Counted from the first letter of the stretch, positions 51,775 through 60,062 are shown. The stretch is 64,000 nucleotides of DNA from Owenweeksia sp963758205 (GCA_963758205.1 CAVWUM010000002.1:1612001-1676000); one strand, 5' to 3'. Made by a program: numbers and translations. The notes: generated by a model from the sequence alone, not told the origin.

Positions 51775-52065
51775 TTAATCGTCATTGTATTTCTTAATAA
51801 GCTTATCGGCCATTTGCGGGTAACGCGCCAGATTATGGATGTATTTGGCGCCTTTCATTTTTTTGATATGCTTTTCAACTTGGAGGGCTTGTTCTTTGGA
51901 CAAACACTTAATGGAGAAGAACAGATTCCAGTCATTGGCCTTAGCAGTAAATTTTTGGGCTTCAGCATTAGTATGAAATTCCAATCGTCTCTCTAAATCA
52001 GAGGTGTAGCCGGTGTAAAACCGATCTAGCTTCTCACTGTGTAGTATGTAAACCAAATATTCCAT
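51775..52065 (-). CDS. GIY-YIG nuclease-like protein, copy B
   Basis: 96 residues from ATG 52065, which gives the usual family start MEYLVYILHSEKLDRFYTGY; a longer in-frame extension runs into the tRNA terminator and is unlikely. GIY-YIG features: VYIL, YTGYTS, Arg in LERRL, Glu in EKHIKK. Same direction as tRNA-Asn and directly behind its terminator. Family members of this size are single-domain nucleases of unknown biological role; intact copy of the pair. Confidence 0.85.
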   Translation of the reverse strand: MEYLVYILHSEKLDRFYTGYTSDLERRLEFHTNAEAQKFTAKANDWNLFFSIKCLSKEQALQVEKHIKKMKGAKYIHNLARYPQMADKLIKKYNDD

Positions 52066-52125
52066 AAACAAAAAAAGCAGCTCTACGGCTGCTTTTTGTT
52101 GCTCCTCCTCTTGGGCTCGAACCAA
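52066..52125. repeat. 60-bp direct repeat copy 3 (within the intact tRNA-Asn locus)
   Basis: Terminator and last 24 bases of the functional tRNA-Asn gene; the presumed parent of copies 1 and 2. Confidence 0.9.
52070..52095 (-). terminator. Terminator of tRNA-Asn
   Basis: On the minus strand AAAAAGCAGC pairs with GCTGCTTTTT and ends in seven T. Copies of the same hairpin occur at 51321-51346 and 51695-51720. Confidence 0.85.
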
Positions 52126-52175
52126 GGACCCTCTGATTAACAGTCAGATGCTCTAACCAACTGAGCTAAGGAGGA
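52102..52175 (-). tRNA. tRNA-Asn (anticodon GTT)
   Basis: 74 nt on the minus strand. Acceptor stem TCCTCCT / AGGAGGA, D-arm AGCTCAGTTGGTTAGAGC, anticodon stem-loop CTGACTGTTAATCAG giving anticodon GTT, T-arm with GGTTCGAGCCC, and G73, the asparagine discriminator. CCA is not encoded. Its 3' part is duplicated twice downstream. Confidence 0.97.
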
Positions 52176-52263
52176 ATATGTTTTCCGATAAATTTCGGGC
52201 TGCAATATTAGCGCCTTTCCCCAAATTACACAATATTTGCCGCAAATTTTAGAATAAAAAATT

Positions 52264-53190
52264 ATGAGCCTACTTATTGTCGGTACAGTTGCCTTTGATG
52301 AATTGATAACACCTTTTGGTGAGTCTGGTAAAATCATCGGAGGATCAGCTACTTATGCATCCCTCTCAGCGTCCAATTTTTTAGATGAGGTCAATATCGT
52401 TTCTGTAGTAGGAGAGGATTTCCCTGAAAAAGACCTGGAGAATTTCAGAACAAAAGGGATTACCACAAATGGTATTAATGTGGTTTCTGGTGGAAAAACC
52501 TTTTTTTGGAAAGGGAAGTATCACAACGATATGAATACGCGCGATACGTTGGATACTCAGCTAAATGTACTGGCCGATTTTAATCCGGTAGTGCCGGAGG
52601 CTTATAAAAACACGGAGTTTCTAATGCTGGGGAACCTAACCCCCGCTGTGCAAATGCAAGTGCTTGATCAGATGGAAAAACGCCCAAAACTGGTAATATT
52701 AGATACCATGAACTTTTGGATGGACATTGCCATGGATGAGCTAAAGGCGGTACTGAAAAAGATTGATGTACTCACCATTAATGATGAGGAGGCGCGCCAA
52801 TTGAGCGGTGAGTATTCGCTGGTAAAAGCTGCACAGGCCATCCTTAATATGGGGCCTAAATACTTAATCATTAAAAAGGGTGAGCACGGTGCATTGTTGT
52901 TTGACAAAGACCAGGTGTTTTTTGCACCCGCCCTGCCTTTAGAGGAAGTGTTTGACCCAACCGGAGCCGGAGATACATTTGCGGGTGGCTTTATCGGACA
53001 CCTGGCCCAAACTAAGGATGTTTCATTTGAAAACATGAAACGTGCTGTAATATATGGTTCGGCACTAGCCTCTTTTTGTGTGGAAAAATTTGGTACCGAG
53101 CGCATATCCGGCATTAGCCGAAAAGAGATGCATGAACGTGTGCAGGAGTTTATTGGCCTTACCCAATTTGAAATTGGTATCGGCAACTAA
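52264..53190 (+). CDS. PfkB family carbohydrate/nucleoside kinase
   Basis: 308 residues. Substrate-binding N-terminus IIGGSATYASLSASNFLDEV, ATP/anion-hole motif FDPTGAGDTFAGGFIGHLA with the catalytic Asp, and IIKKGEHGALLF. Ribokinase-fold kinase; substrate unknown. An AATATTTG box (one mismatch) lies upstream, and a strong terminator follows at 53216. Confidence 0.9.
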   Translation: MSLLIVGTVAFDELITPFGESGKIIGGSATYASLSASNFLDEVNIVSVVGEDFPEKDLENFRTKGITTNGINVVSGGKTFFWKGKYHNDMNTRDTLDTQLNVLADFNPVVPEAYKNTEFLMLGNLTPAVQMQVLDQMEKRPKLVILDTMNFWMDIAMDELKAVLKKIDVLTINDEEARQLSGEYSLVKAAQAILNMGPKYLIIKKGEHGALLFDKDQVFFAPALPLEEVFDPTGAGDTFAGGFIGHLAQTKDVSFENMKRAVIYGSALASFCVEKFGTERISGISRKEMHERVQEFIGLTQFEIGIGN

Positions 53191-53215
53191 CTGGCATCCA
53201 ACATCTGTAATTTTT

Positions 53216-53247
53216 AAAAATCCTGAATTTTTTCAGGATTTTTTTAT
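53216..53247 (+). terminator. Terminator after the PfkB kinase gene
   Basis: AAATCCTGAA pairs perfectly with TTCAGGATTT across a four-T loop and continues into seven T. About 26 bases after the stop codon. Confidence 0.9.
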
Positions 53248-53320
53248 TTGTACCCAACCCTATGCATCCAACTTACGTGTATCCCAAAAAGCAAAAAAGA
53301 AATTATCATTTACTAATTAA

Positions 53321-53404
53321 ATGTCGCGATCCTTTGTGGTTAATTGTTCGGTTGTACCGGGTAGGTTGATTTATCTTAAATTAACCTCCCGGTTTTTCTT
53401 CTGA
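53321..53404 (+). other. Possible 27-codon leader ORF before the sigma factor gene
   Basis: ATG at 53321 opens a 27-codon frame ending at TGA 53402-53404, one base before the sigma factor ATG. Its second half overlaps the hairpin at 53357-53392. Size and position would suit a leader peptide, but a frame this short may arise by chance. Confidence 0.3.
53357..53392 (+). promoter_or_regulatory. Terminator-like hairpin just before the ECF sigma gene
   Basis: CCGGG, AGGTT and further bases pair with AACCT and CCCGG over a short A/T-rich loop, followed immediately by TTTTTCTT (53393-53400). The sigma ATG starts 13 bases after the stem. Either an attenuator or a terminator of an upstream short transcript. 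Confidence 0.55.
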
Positions 53405-53405
53405 T

Positions 53406-53966
53406 ATGGATATTGATAAGGAACTGTTAAAAGCATGCATTAGAGAAGAGCGTAAGGCCCAGTTTGAGCTTTACAAACAATGCTATAGTATTTTGCTTTC
53501 AGTTTGCCTTAGATATGAACGAAATAAAGAAGATGCCGAGTTCATGCTCAATAAGGTATTTTACAAAATACTTACCCACCTTGATAGATATGATCATGAG
53601 GCTCCCTTCGAAGCATGGATCCGAAGAATTGCGATAAACACACAAATTGACGAGTTCCGTAAAAAGAGCCGCAGCAAACTTGATTATCATGAATCGCCAA
53701 TGGATATGGCTCCCCTTACGGTGATGGATTATAATGAAGCAGATAAAAAGTTTGATGCCGAAGAACTTGAAATTATGATAAGAACCCTGCCACCATTGAG
53801 CCAAAAGGTATTTAACCTGTATGTAATTGATGGGTATAATCATAAGGAGATTGCCGAGCAGCTCAATATGAGCGAGGGTACAAGTAAGTGGCACCTTAGC
53901 AGTGCCCGAAAAAAGTTAAAATCGCTGATGCGAAAATTGTTGAACAACGTAGCTGTGATGTTATGA
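53406..53966 (+). CDS. ECF-type RNA polymerase sigma factor
   Basis: 186 residues. Region 2 (about 8-85: QFELYKQCYSILLSVCLRYERNKEDAEFMLNKVFYKILTHL, PFEAWIRRIAINTQIDEFRKKSR) and region 4 (about 125-180: LPPLSQKVFNLYVIDGYNHKEIAEQL, TSKWHLSSARKKLKSLM) with helix-turn-helix. The stop overlaps the next start as ATGA. Probably controlled by the membrane protein encoded next. Confidence 0.92.
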   Translation: MDIDKELLKACIREERKAQFELYKQCYSILLSVCLRYERNKEDAEFMLNKVFYKILTHLDRYDHEAPFEAWIRRIAINTQIDEFRKKSRSKLDYHESPMDMAPLTVMDYNEADKKFDAEELEIMIRTLPPLSQKVFNLYVIDGYNHKEIAEQLNMSEGTSKWHLSSARKKLKSLMRKLLNNVAVML

Positions 53967-55252
53967 CAGAGAAGGAAATGGAAAAGCTATTTAGGAGCAA
54001 GCTCAATAACAGGGAGTTTGCTTTTAACCCGGGCAACTGGGAAAGGATGGAAACCATTCTCGATCAAAAGGCATCTGCGGGCCGCTGGTATTACTGGCGC
54101 TCAGCAGCCGCCATTTTACTGTTTGGTTTTATTGTAGGTGGCCTTGCTGTTTATAATCCTTCGGATAGGAATGATTACGATGCCGTATCCGGCACTGATT
54201 TTATTCAAGAGGGAAAAGAGTTGCCGGATGCCTTTGGAAGTAAAGCAACCGAACCTGCCACTGAGAGCAACGAGACTATCGCCTATGATGATGTGCAGGG
54301 CGAAACGGAATCCTCAGTATACAACCAGCTTACGCCAAGCCAGGCAAAAGCTATTACATCGCCTGATGATAATGTAGCTACCAATGATTTTGAGCAGGTA
54401 AATGATGCTAAACAAAATAATAAGGAAGCTACAGTAACCAAAGAGTTCGCCTCTACAGAATCAACTCAGGATGTTGATGAAGCTGCTATTGCAAATACAT
54501 CTGCTAATAGCATCAGGCATGGGTTTGAACCTGTTGAAACTCTTAACCTAACTACTAAAGGGTATAATTTACCTGCGTTGGCGGTCACTTATCCATCACC
54601 AAGGTTTACAGATATAATCGAAGGAGAGCAAACAACTCCTCTGCAAAAAATAAATACCAATGCATTTTTTGTGAACGTGGGCACTGTGCTATCAGGCTCT
54701 AATACCGATAATACATTAGGCAACGGACTTCAGGCGGGTATTGGTTATCGCAGAGCTTTCAATAATGGCTTTGGAGTTGAAACCGGCCTTAATTATTTCT
54801 ATCTGGATAATGTAAATATTCAGGATCGCTCGGATAGTGTGTTTTACCGCTTCGGTAAAGAGAGCATTGAAACCGAAGAGCGCAACAGCAGACTTGATTA
54901 CCTGGAAGTACCACTTAACCTGAGTTATAAAATTGCCCCGCGACACCAAATAGGGCTGGGAGGCTACGCAGCTATTTTGCTGAATGTGGAACGGGATATT
55001 ACCAGAACAACCTTCACCCCAAAAGGCGGCACTACGGTGGAGGATGAAAAAGCCTCAGGCTACCTTGATGAATTTAACAGGTTTGATTTTGGCTTTAGCG
55101 CATTCTACAGATATTCCTTCAGCCCAAGGCTTAAAGTTGGTGTACACCTAAAGCAAGGTTTAATGGATATTACCCATGATGTTTCGGAGGGATACGCAGA
55201 TGATCACACAAATTTTAATACCAGGTTGGTACTTGAATACAACCTATTTTAA
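53963..55252 (+). CDS. Anti-sigma-like membrane protein fused to an outer-membrane beta-barrel domain
   Basis: 429 residues. Residues 1-42 are cytoplasm-type and resemble an anti-sigma tail (MTEKEMEKLFRSKLNNREFAFNPGNWERM); one membrane helix at about 47-64; an acidic, T/N/S-rich linker (about 65-235); then a C-terminal beta-barrel-like domain (about 240-429: FFVNVGTVLSG, LGNGLQAGIGYRRAF, YLEVPLNLSYKIAPRHQIGLGGY, FGFSAFYRYSFSPRLKVGVHLKQGLMDI) ending in aromatic residues. Overlaps the sigma gene by four bases. The role as sigma regulator is inferred from position and layout. Confidence 0.75.
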   Translation: MTEKEMEKLFRSKLNNREFAFNPGNWERMETILDQKASAGRWYYWRSAAAILLFGFIVGGLAVYNPSDRNDYDAVSGTDFIQEGKELPDAFGSKATEPATESNETIAYDDVQGETESSVYNQLTPSQAKAITSPDDNVATNDFEQVNDAKQNNKEATVTKEFASTESTQDVDEAAIANTSANSIRHGFEPVETLNLTTKGYNLPALAVTYPSPRFTDIIEGEQTTPLQKINTNAFFVNVGTVLSGSNTDNTLGNGLQAGIGYRRAFNNGFGVETGLNYFYLDNVNIQDRSDSVFYRFGKESIETEERNSRLDYLEVPLNLSYKIAPRHQIGLGGYAAILLNVERDITRTTFTPKGGTTVEDEKASGYLDEFNRFDFGFSAFYRYSFSPRLKVGVHLKQGLMDITHDVSEGYADDHTNFNTRLVLEYNLF

Positions 55253-55258
55253 ACACTC

Positions 55259-56377
55259 ATGAAAAAGCTACTTGTATATATAATTGCCCCGGTCTTTTTA
55301 ACGCTATCCTGTAATCCTGAAAAGGATAAGGTGAGTAACAGCTATGCGGAGGATTACCGCTTTTTTATTAAGGGACAGGCAAATGGCTTGCCGTTTGAAT
55401 ATAATGCCGGTGAGCATGATTACTACCTGGAAACAGACTATTATACGGAAGATAGTGTGGTAGTGATGGAAGGACGACTATCAAGACTGGGTCAACCCGA
55501 TAGGAATGCGATGGTGATAAAAATCAGGAGCAATAGTGCCGTTAGCCAGGGAGCTTATTTTGTAGCAAATGAAAATATACAAGCCAAAGAGTACGCATTC
55601 CGCGATGTATCGGGTTACCGGGCGCAAACCGGTAAATTCATGTTATCTCTTTTTGGAGACTCTACTTTTTTAGCAAACACCAACTCCTATAGATGGTCTA
55701 TTGACGGCATACCCGCCACGGGTTATGAGGTGCAAAAAACCTTTGATAAAAACACGCCCAATTTCAACGTATCTCTCCAAACCACTATAAGTGGCAATTG
55801 TGAAAGTGAAGTACGTCACTATATAAACCTGCAGGAAGATTGTGATGCTACCTTTAAAATGCTGGTTACCGGGCAGGATAAGGTTAGTGTAAGGCCGGTA
55901 GCCAGGGTAGGCACCATTAGCTCTGTAGAATGGTTTCTGGATTCCACTAAGGTGGAGCCGAGCTTTCAGGGTGAAATTGACCTTAGCCTGGTACCCAATG
56001 CCAAAATGCTTACCTGCTCCATACATTTTGATGATGGCTGTGTAAGGCGTGTGGATCGTAGTATAAGCTCAGGTTTGCAAAGCCCTTGCATAACTGATTT
56101 CTGGTACATAAAACAAAAACCCACTATTCATGATCCGCAGCAGTACTCAACTGTAGAGCTGGAATATTATGATGAGAATGGTAAAATGTTTACTTCGCAC
56201 TATACCGATGTGGTGGGCGATTTTACCATCACTTCAGCTTCTCCTTTTGAAAGCAATGCCGATGGCGAAAAAACCATGCGGTTTTTTATGGAGGCAGATG
56301 TAATCCTTAAAAATGTAGATGGCAGTACAGTAGAGCTAAGCAATGCTTTTGGCAGTTTTGCCGTGGCGCATCCTTAA
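55259..56377 (+). CDS. Hypothetical lipoprotein in the sigma factor operon
   Basis: 372 residues. Lipoprotein signal MKKLLVYIIAPVFLTLSC (Cys 18). The mature part is rich in Tyr, Asp and beta-strand patterns (YRFFIKGQANGLPFEYNAGEHDYYLETDYYTEDSVVVMEGRLSRLG, FTITSASPFESNADGEKTMRFFMEA) with six further Cys residues. It starts six bases after the preceding gene, so it is probably part of the same operon and may be a ligand-binding or surface partner. Family not recognised. It converges with the biotin carrier gene. Confidence 0.7.
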   Translation: MKKLLVYIIAPVFLTLSCNPEKDKVSNSYAEDYRFFIKGQANGLPFEYNAGEHDYYLETDYYTEDSVVVMEGRLSRLGQPDRNAMVIKIRSNSAVSQGAYFVANENIQAKEYAFRDVSGYRAQTGKFMLSLFGDSTFLANTNSYRWSIDGIPATGYEVQKTFDKNTPNFNVSLQTTISGNCESEVRHYINLQEDCDATFKMLVTGQDKVSVRPVARVGTISSVEWFLDSTKVEPSFQGEIDLSLVPNAKMLTCSIHFDDGCVRRVDRSISSGLQSPCITDFWYIKQKPTIHDPQQYSTVELEYYDENGKMFTSHYTDVVGDFTITSASPFESNADGEKTMRFFMEADVILKNVDGSTVELSNAFGSFAVAHP

Positions 56378-56880
56378 GCTTCAAACTCAATCAGTACCTG
56401 GTTTTTTTCCACGGCCTTTGAGGTTTCGGTGTGGATGGCTTTAATCACGGCATCACCTTCGGCTTTAAGTATGTTTTCCATTTTCATGGCTTCCAATACT
56501 AATAGAGGATCACCCTTTTTGATCTCATCACCGGGCTTCACATTTATCTTTAAAACCAGGCCGGGCATAGGGGCTTTAAGGTCATTAAGCTTTGAGCCAA
56601 CCATGTCTTCCATACCCAGCTCTTCCAGCAGCAGGTCAAATTGGTCTCTGGCCTCTAAAGTATATTCATTGGAGTTCACCCTTATGGTAAAAGTGCGGCC
56701 TTCATAATCAGCATCAACTAGGGTTACATTGTGGCTTTTGTTATCCAGTATTACGTTGTAGTCATCATCAGTGCCAATTACGTCCATGGCATACTCCTTA
56801 CCATTTAAGGTGCCTGATGTTGTAGAGCCTTTAGCTGGCACCACTTCAAATTCCTTATCTCCAATCTTAATTTGATACAT
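56374..56880 (-). CDS. Biotin carboxyl carrier domain protein
   Basis: 168 residues from ATG 56880; a longer open frame upstream overlaps the neighbouring gene region and lacks family similarity. The C-terminal biotinyl domain (about 95-168) contains the biotin site K133 in LVLEAMKMENILKAEG and the APMPGLVLKINVKPGD entry. The N-terminal 90 residues are the spacer typical of carrier subunits of propionyl- or acetyl-CoA carboxylase-type enzymes. The carboxylase partners are not in the window. Confidence 0.85.
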   Translation of the reverse strand: MYQIKIGDKEFEVVPAKGSTTSGTLNGKEYAMDVIGTDDDYNVILDNKSHNVTLVDADYEGRTFTIRVNSNEYTLEARDQFDLLLEELGMEDMVGSKLNDLKAPMPGLVLKINVKPGDEIKKGDPLLVLEAMKMENILKAEGDAVIKAIHTETSKAVEKNQVLIEFEA

Positions 56881-56934
56881 ATCCCTGAGCTTTAAATAAT
56901 GCCTGTATTTTTGGCAAAAATACTTACGCGGCCG

Positions 56935-58650
56935 ATGCAAAGATGGCTCTTTTTTATTTTCTGCCTGTGCGCTGTTTCCATCATTAGCGCGCAGCAGATA
57001 GATATCACAAAAACAGAAATTTCGATGTGGTTTGCCGGCCCCAAGGCCAATGCCGATCAAAACTTTATCAGCGCCCGTTGCGAGGTTTCCTTTACGGGAT
57101 TACTTTCTGCAAAAGAAGTAAAGTTACAGGCAGCAAATTATTCTATACAATCAATAAAGCTAATGGAGGGCCGCGAGAAACGCCCGTTGACCTATCGGTT
57201 AGAAAACCAGCAACTTATCATAGAAATGCCGGTAGAGATTCAGGGCAGGTACCGGGTGGCCATTAATTATAAGATCAATCTTAAGGAAAAGGAACTGCAA
57301 AATTTTCTGCAGCAAACCCCTGATCTTTTGGTGATGAATCCTTTTAATGCCCGTAGCAATATTGCGTTAGGTACGGCAGGAGCCTTTTACCCTTCCCTTG
57401 CGGGTGATGCCTCTATAATGCTGTTAAACATTACCATGAAGGCAGAAAAAAGGATCAGTTACAGAGGTACCATACAGTTTGAAACGGATAATCAGAATGG
57501 CACCATTAGCCAGTTTTGGCGAAGTGATGCACCCGTAGCCCCCGAAAACTTTTACATGGTAATAGGTGAATTTAAGGATATTGAAGCCGAAGACCTGGAG
57601 GAAGAGCTTGAGCTTACTTCGCTTGAGTTGCGAAAAATAAAAGTCTTTAATGCTAAAAAAGATATGCTCACGGCCATCGAATTTCTCGGTTTAAAACCGG
57701 ATGCACTTACTGATAGCGAGTTTGCTTATGTAGATAGCCTGAGTAACCTGAGTCAAACCGGGTTTTTTATTACCGGCAACGAGCCTGACCTGGGCATTAC
57801 CGCTGAGGATTTAAAGCGCGCCAGGGCATTAAAGTTATATATCAATCAAAATGATACTTCAGCGGTAGCAACTGAAGTTTACAATTTATTTGTAGCCACA
57901 AATGGCAAAGGTTGGGAGGATAGGTTGATGGACTACAAATGGCAGCAACGGGAGATACTTTCAGAGGAGGATGCAGGCAGGGTATTGCGCTACAGATTAA
58001 ACCGTTGGCAGAGCAGTAACCCAGAGCTTTTTGCGGTATTAACTCCGCAGGAAATTGACACCGCACTATTTGAACCCATGCTTCAAACATTTCAGTTTCC
58101 TGAAATTTCAATAAGCTACAGGTATGTGGCAGGTGATACCGCTCTTTACGTGAGATATCTTCAGGATACAACCAAAGCCCCTGTTTTAACCTTACCGGTG
58201 GAAGTAACCTTTACTACGGATGAAGGAACTTTTAAAAAGATTAAAAAACTGACTGGTGTGAGTGGAGAGGCAAAGGTGAAGTCAACAAGAATCCCAAACC
58301 TGGCATCCGTAAGTTTCGGTGAATACTTCCCCGGAAGGGTAACCGAAAAGAAACCGGATACCTACCTGCTTTACCAGTTGGGGCAGGCCAAAAGCACGAC
58401 TGATCGCAGGGAAGCTTTATTGGGACTCTTTAAAACGAACAATCCCAACCTTTTTAGCACAGCGCTGGGCATAGCTATGCGCGATAGTGATGCCGGGTTA
58501 AGGCTTTTGGCGCTTCAGAATGCAGGTGAGCTTAATGTGCCGGCTCAGCAAAAATTGCGCAGCGCTATAATTCAACTTGCTGAAGATAGCAATGCTGAAA
58601 TCAGCCGTTTGGCTAAATCGCTGGAAAGCAAATATTATGGAGACAAGTAA
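56935..58650 (+). CDS. Secreted M1-aminopeptidase-like protein lacking the catalytic motif
   Basis: 571 residues from ATG 56935, which gives the signal peptide MQRWLFFIFCLCAVSIISAQQ; the ATG at 56899 sits before a TATTTTTG promoter-like box. The N-terminal part (about 20-220: KLMEGREKRPLTYRLENQQLIIEM, GRYRVAINYKINLK, AFYPSLAGDASIMLLNITM, PENFYMVIGEF) resembles the M1 beta-sandwich domain; the C-terminal region resembles M1 helical/HEAT repeats. No HEXXH zinc motif is present in between, so it cannot be an active M1 peptidase. Confidence 0.65.
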   Translation: MQRWLFFIFCLCAVSIISAQQIDITKTEISMWFAGPKANADQNFISARCEVSFTGLLSAKEVKLQAANYSIQSIKLMEGREKRPLTYRLENQQLIIEMPVEIQGRYRVAINYKINLKEKELQNFLQQTPDLLVMNPFNARSNIALGTAGAFYPSLAGDASIMLLNITMKAEKRISYRGTIQFETDNQNGTISQFWRSDAPVAPENFYMVIGEFKDIEAEDLEEELELTSLELRKIKVFNAKKDMLTAIEFLGLKPDALTDSEFAYVDSLSNLSQTGFFITGNEPDLGITAEDLKRARALKLYINQNDTSAVATEVYNLFVATNGKGWEDRLMDYKWQQREILSEEDAGRVLRYRLNRWQSSNPELFAVLTPQEIDTALFEPMLQTFQFPEISISYRYVAGDTALYVRYLQDTTKAPVLTLPVEVTFTTDEGTFKKIKKLTGVSGEAKVKSTRIPNLASVSFGEYFPGRVTEKKPDTYLLYQLGQAKSTTDRREALLGLFKTNNPNLFSTALGIAMRDSDAGLRLLALQNAGELNVPAQQKLRSAIIQLAEDSNAEISRLAKSLESKYYGDK

Positions 58651-58661
58651 CGGGCATTAGC

Positions 58662-58669
58662 TACATTTG
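58662..58669 (+). promoter_or_regulatory. Candidate -7 element upstream of rseP (TACATTTG)
   Basis: Perfect TAnnTTTG, 67 bases before the rseP start, in the short intergenic gap; no clear -33 TTG. Confidence 0.4.
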
Positions 58670-58736
58670 CAGGCCTGAAAAAATATACGGCAAAAACCCG
58701 CGTTTTGCCTGGGCGTTTGAGAACTAAAGAATAGCA

Positions 58737-60062
58737 ATGGACATTTTTATACAAGCATCTCAGTTTATTCTGAGCCTTTCCCTTCTTATTATCCTTCACG
58801 AAATGGGCCACTTTATACCGGCCAAGCTTTTTAATACCCGCGTGGAGAAATTTTACCTGTTTTTTGACCCCTGGTTTTCTCTGGTAAAAAAGAAAATTGG
58901 TGGTACTGAATATGGTATCGGCTGGCTGCCGCTGGGTGGCTATGTAAAAATTTCAGGTATGGTGGATGAAAGTATGGATAAGGAGCAAATGAAGCAGGAG
59001 CCTAAACCATGGGAATTCCGCTCAAAGCCGGCCTGGCAACGCCTGATAATTATGGTGGGTGGTGTTACCGTTAATGTTATTCTGGCCATTATCATTTACA
59101 CCGGTATGATGATGTACTATGGGGAAGAAAGAATACCTGTAGAGAGCCTGAAGTGGGGTGTAGCCGTAGATAGCACAGCTCAGGAAATTGGCTTACGGAA
59201 TGGAGATAAAGTGGTTTCTATTGATGGAAAAAAAATGAAAACTTTCCGTGATATTTCTCTCGAACTTTTACTGGGAGAGGGCGGACAGATAAAGGTGGAT
59301 CGTGATGGACAAATGGTGGATATTTCTGTAACCGATGAGCAGAAAGGAAAAATTATTGCTGTTAAAAAAGAGATCATCACTCCTCGTTTTCCGTACGTGG
59401 CTGGCGGTACAGTTGAAGATTCCGAAGCAGCCAAAGCTAAATTTGAAGATGGGGACTCACTCATCGCGCTTAATGGGCAGCCACTTTACTTTTTTGACCA
59501 GTACCAGGAAGAAATTCCAAAACACAAGAATGAGGATATTACTATTACAGTTGTGCGCAATGGTGAACCAAAAGAGATTTTGGTAAGCGTACCTGAAGAA
59601 GGTAAGATTGGCTTAAGGCCGTATGCACCCATCAGGTTTTTAGAAGTGGATTACAAAAAGTATGGATTTTTTGAGGCTATACCGGCTGGTTTCAGACAAT
59701 CCGGTAAAGTGCTCACAGATTACATTCGCCAGTTCAGGTTGATATTTAATACCGAAACCGGAGCATATAAGGAACTTGGTGGGTTTATAATGATTGCCAA
59801 TCAGTTTGATACCGTGTGGAACTGGCAGAAGTTCTGGGGTTTCACAGCCTTCCTGAGCATCATGCTCGCCTTCCTTAACATTTTACCGATACCGGCACTT
59901 GATGGTGGCCATGTGGTGTTTGTGCTTTGGGAAATGATAACCGGCAGAAAGCCATCAGAAAAGGTACTGGAGTACGCCCAGGTTGTTGGTTTTGTAATAC
60001 TTCTTGGCCTTATTATAGTGGCTAATGGAAATGATATTATCGGGCTGTTTAATAAGGACTAA
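58737..60062 (+). CDS. rseP: Site-2 RIP metalloprotease RseP
   Basis: 441 residues. Zinc motif HEMGH (21-25) in the first membrane helix, two PDZ-type domains (about 120-215 and 225-320) and the second site LNILPIPALDGGH (about 375) completing the active site, with four membrane segments in all. Cuts membrane-embedded substrates such as anti-sigma factors after a first cleavage. The ECF operon lies about 4 kb upstream, though a link is only conceivable. Confidence 0.95.
   Translation: MDIFIQASQFILSLSLLIILHEMGHFIPAKLFNTRVEKFYLFFDPWFSLVKKKIGGTEYGIGWLPLGGYVKISGMVDESMDKEQMKQEPKPWEFRSKPAWQRLIIMVGGVTVNVILAIIIYTGMMMYYGEERIPVESLKWGVAVDSTAQEIGLRNGDKVVSIDGKKMKTFRDISLELLLGEGGQIKVDRDGQMVDISVTDEQKGKIIAVKKEIITPRFPYVAGGTVEDSEAAKAKFEDGDSLIALNGQPLYFFDQYQEEIPKHKNEDITITVVRNGEPKEILVSVPEEGKIGLRPYAPIRFLEVDYKKYGFFEAIPAGFRQSGKVLTDYIRQFRLIFNTETGAYKELGGFIMIANQFDTVWNWQKFWGFTAFLSIMLAFLNILPIPALDGGHVVFVLWEMITGRKPSEKVLEYAQVVGFVILLGLIIVANGNDIIGLFNKD

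Larger units (their letters stand above)
51317..52125. repeat. Tandem array: tRNA-Asn 3' end plus terminator alternating with GIY-YIG genes
   Basis: Two full units of 374 (51317-51690) and 375 bases (51691-52065), followed by a third copy of the unit's first 60 bases (52066-52125), which is part of the intact tRNA-Asn locus. Each unit is the 60-base repeat (hairpin terminator plus the last 24 bases of tRNA-Asn) followed by an 18-base CCCCGATAGCTATCGGGG palindrome and a GIY-YIG gene. The two units differ at only about a dozen positions. Confidence 0.9.

Noticed and set aside
52066..52125. N-terminal extension of GIY-YIG copy B
   Set aside because: An open frame runs back into the tRNA terminator and tRNA 3' end, but the ATG at 52065 gives the normal family start and the extension encodes tRNA sequence.
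51317..52125. CRISPR array
   Set aside because: The repeats are 60 bases and about 375 bases apart, derived from a tRNA end, and the intervening sequence encodes the same protein twice.
56881..57060. Long N-terminal extension of the biotin carrier protein
   Set aside because: The upstream open frame is antisense to the start of the M1-like gene and has no family similarity; the ATG at 56880 gives the expected size.
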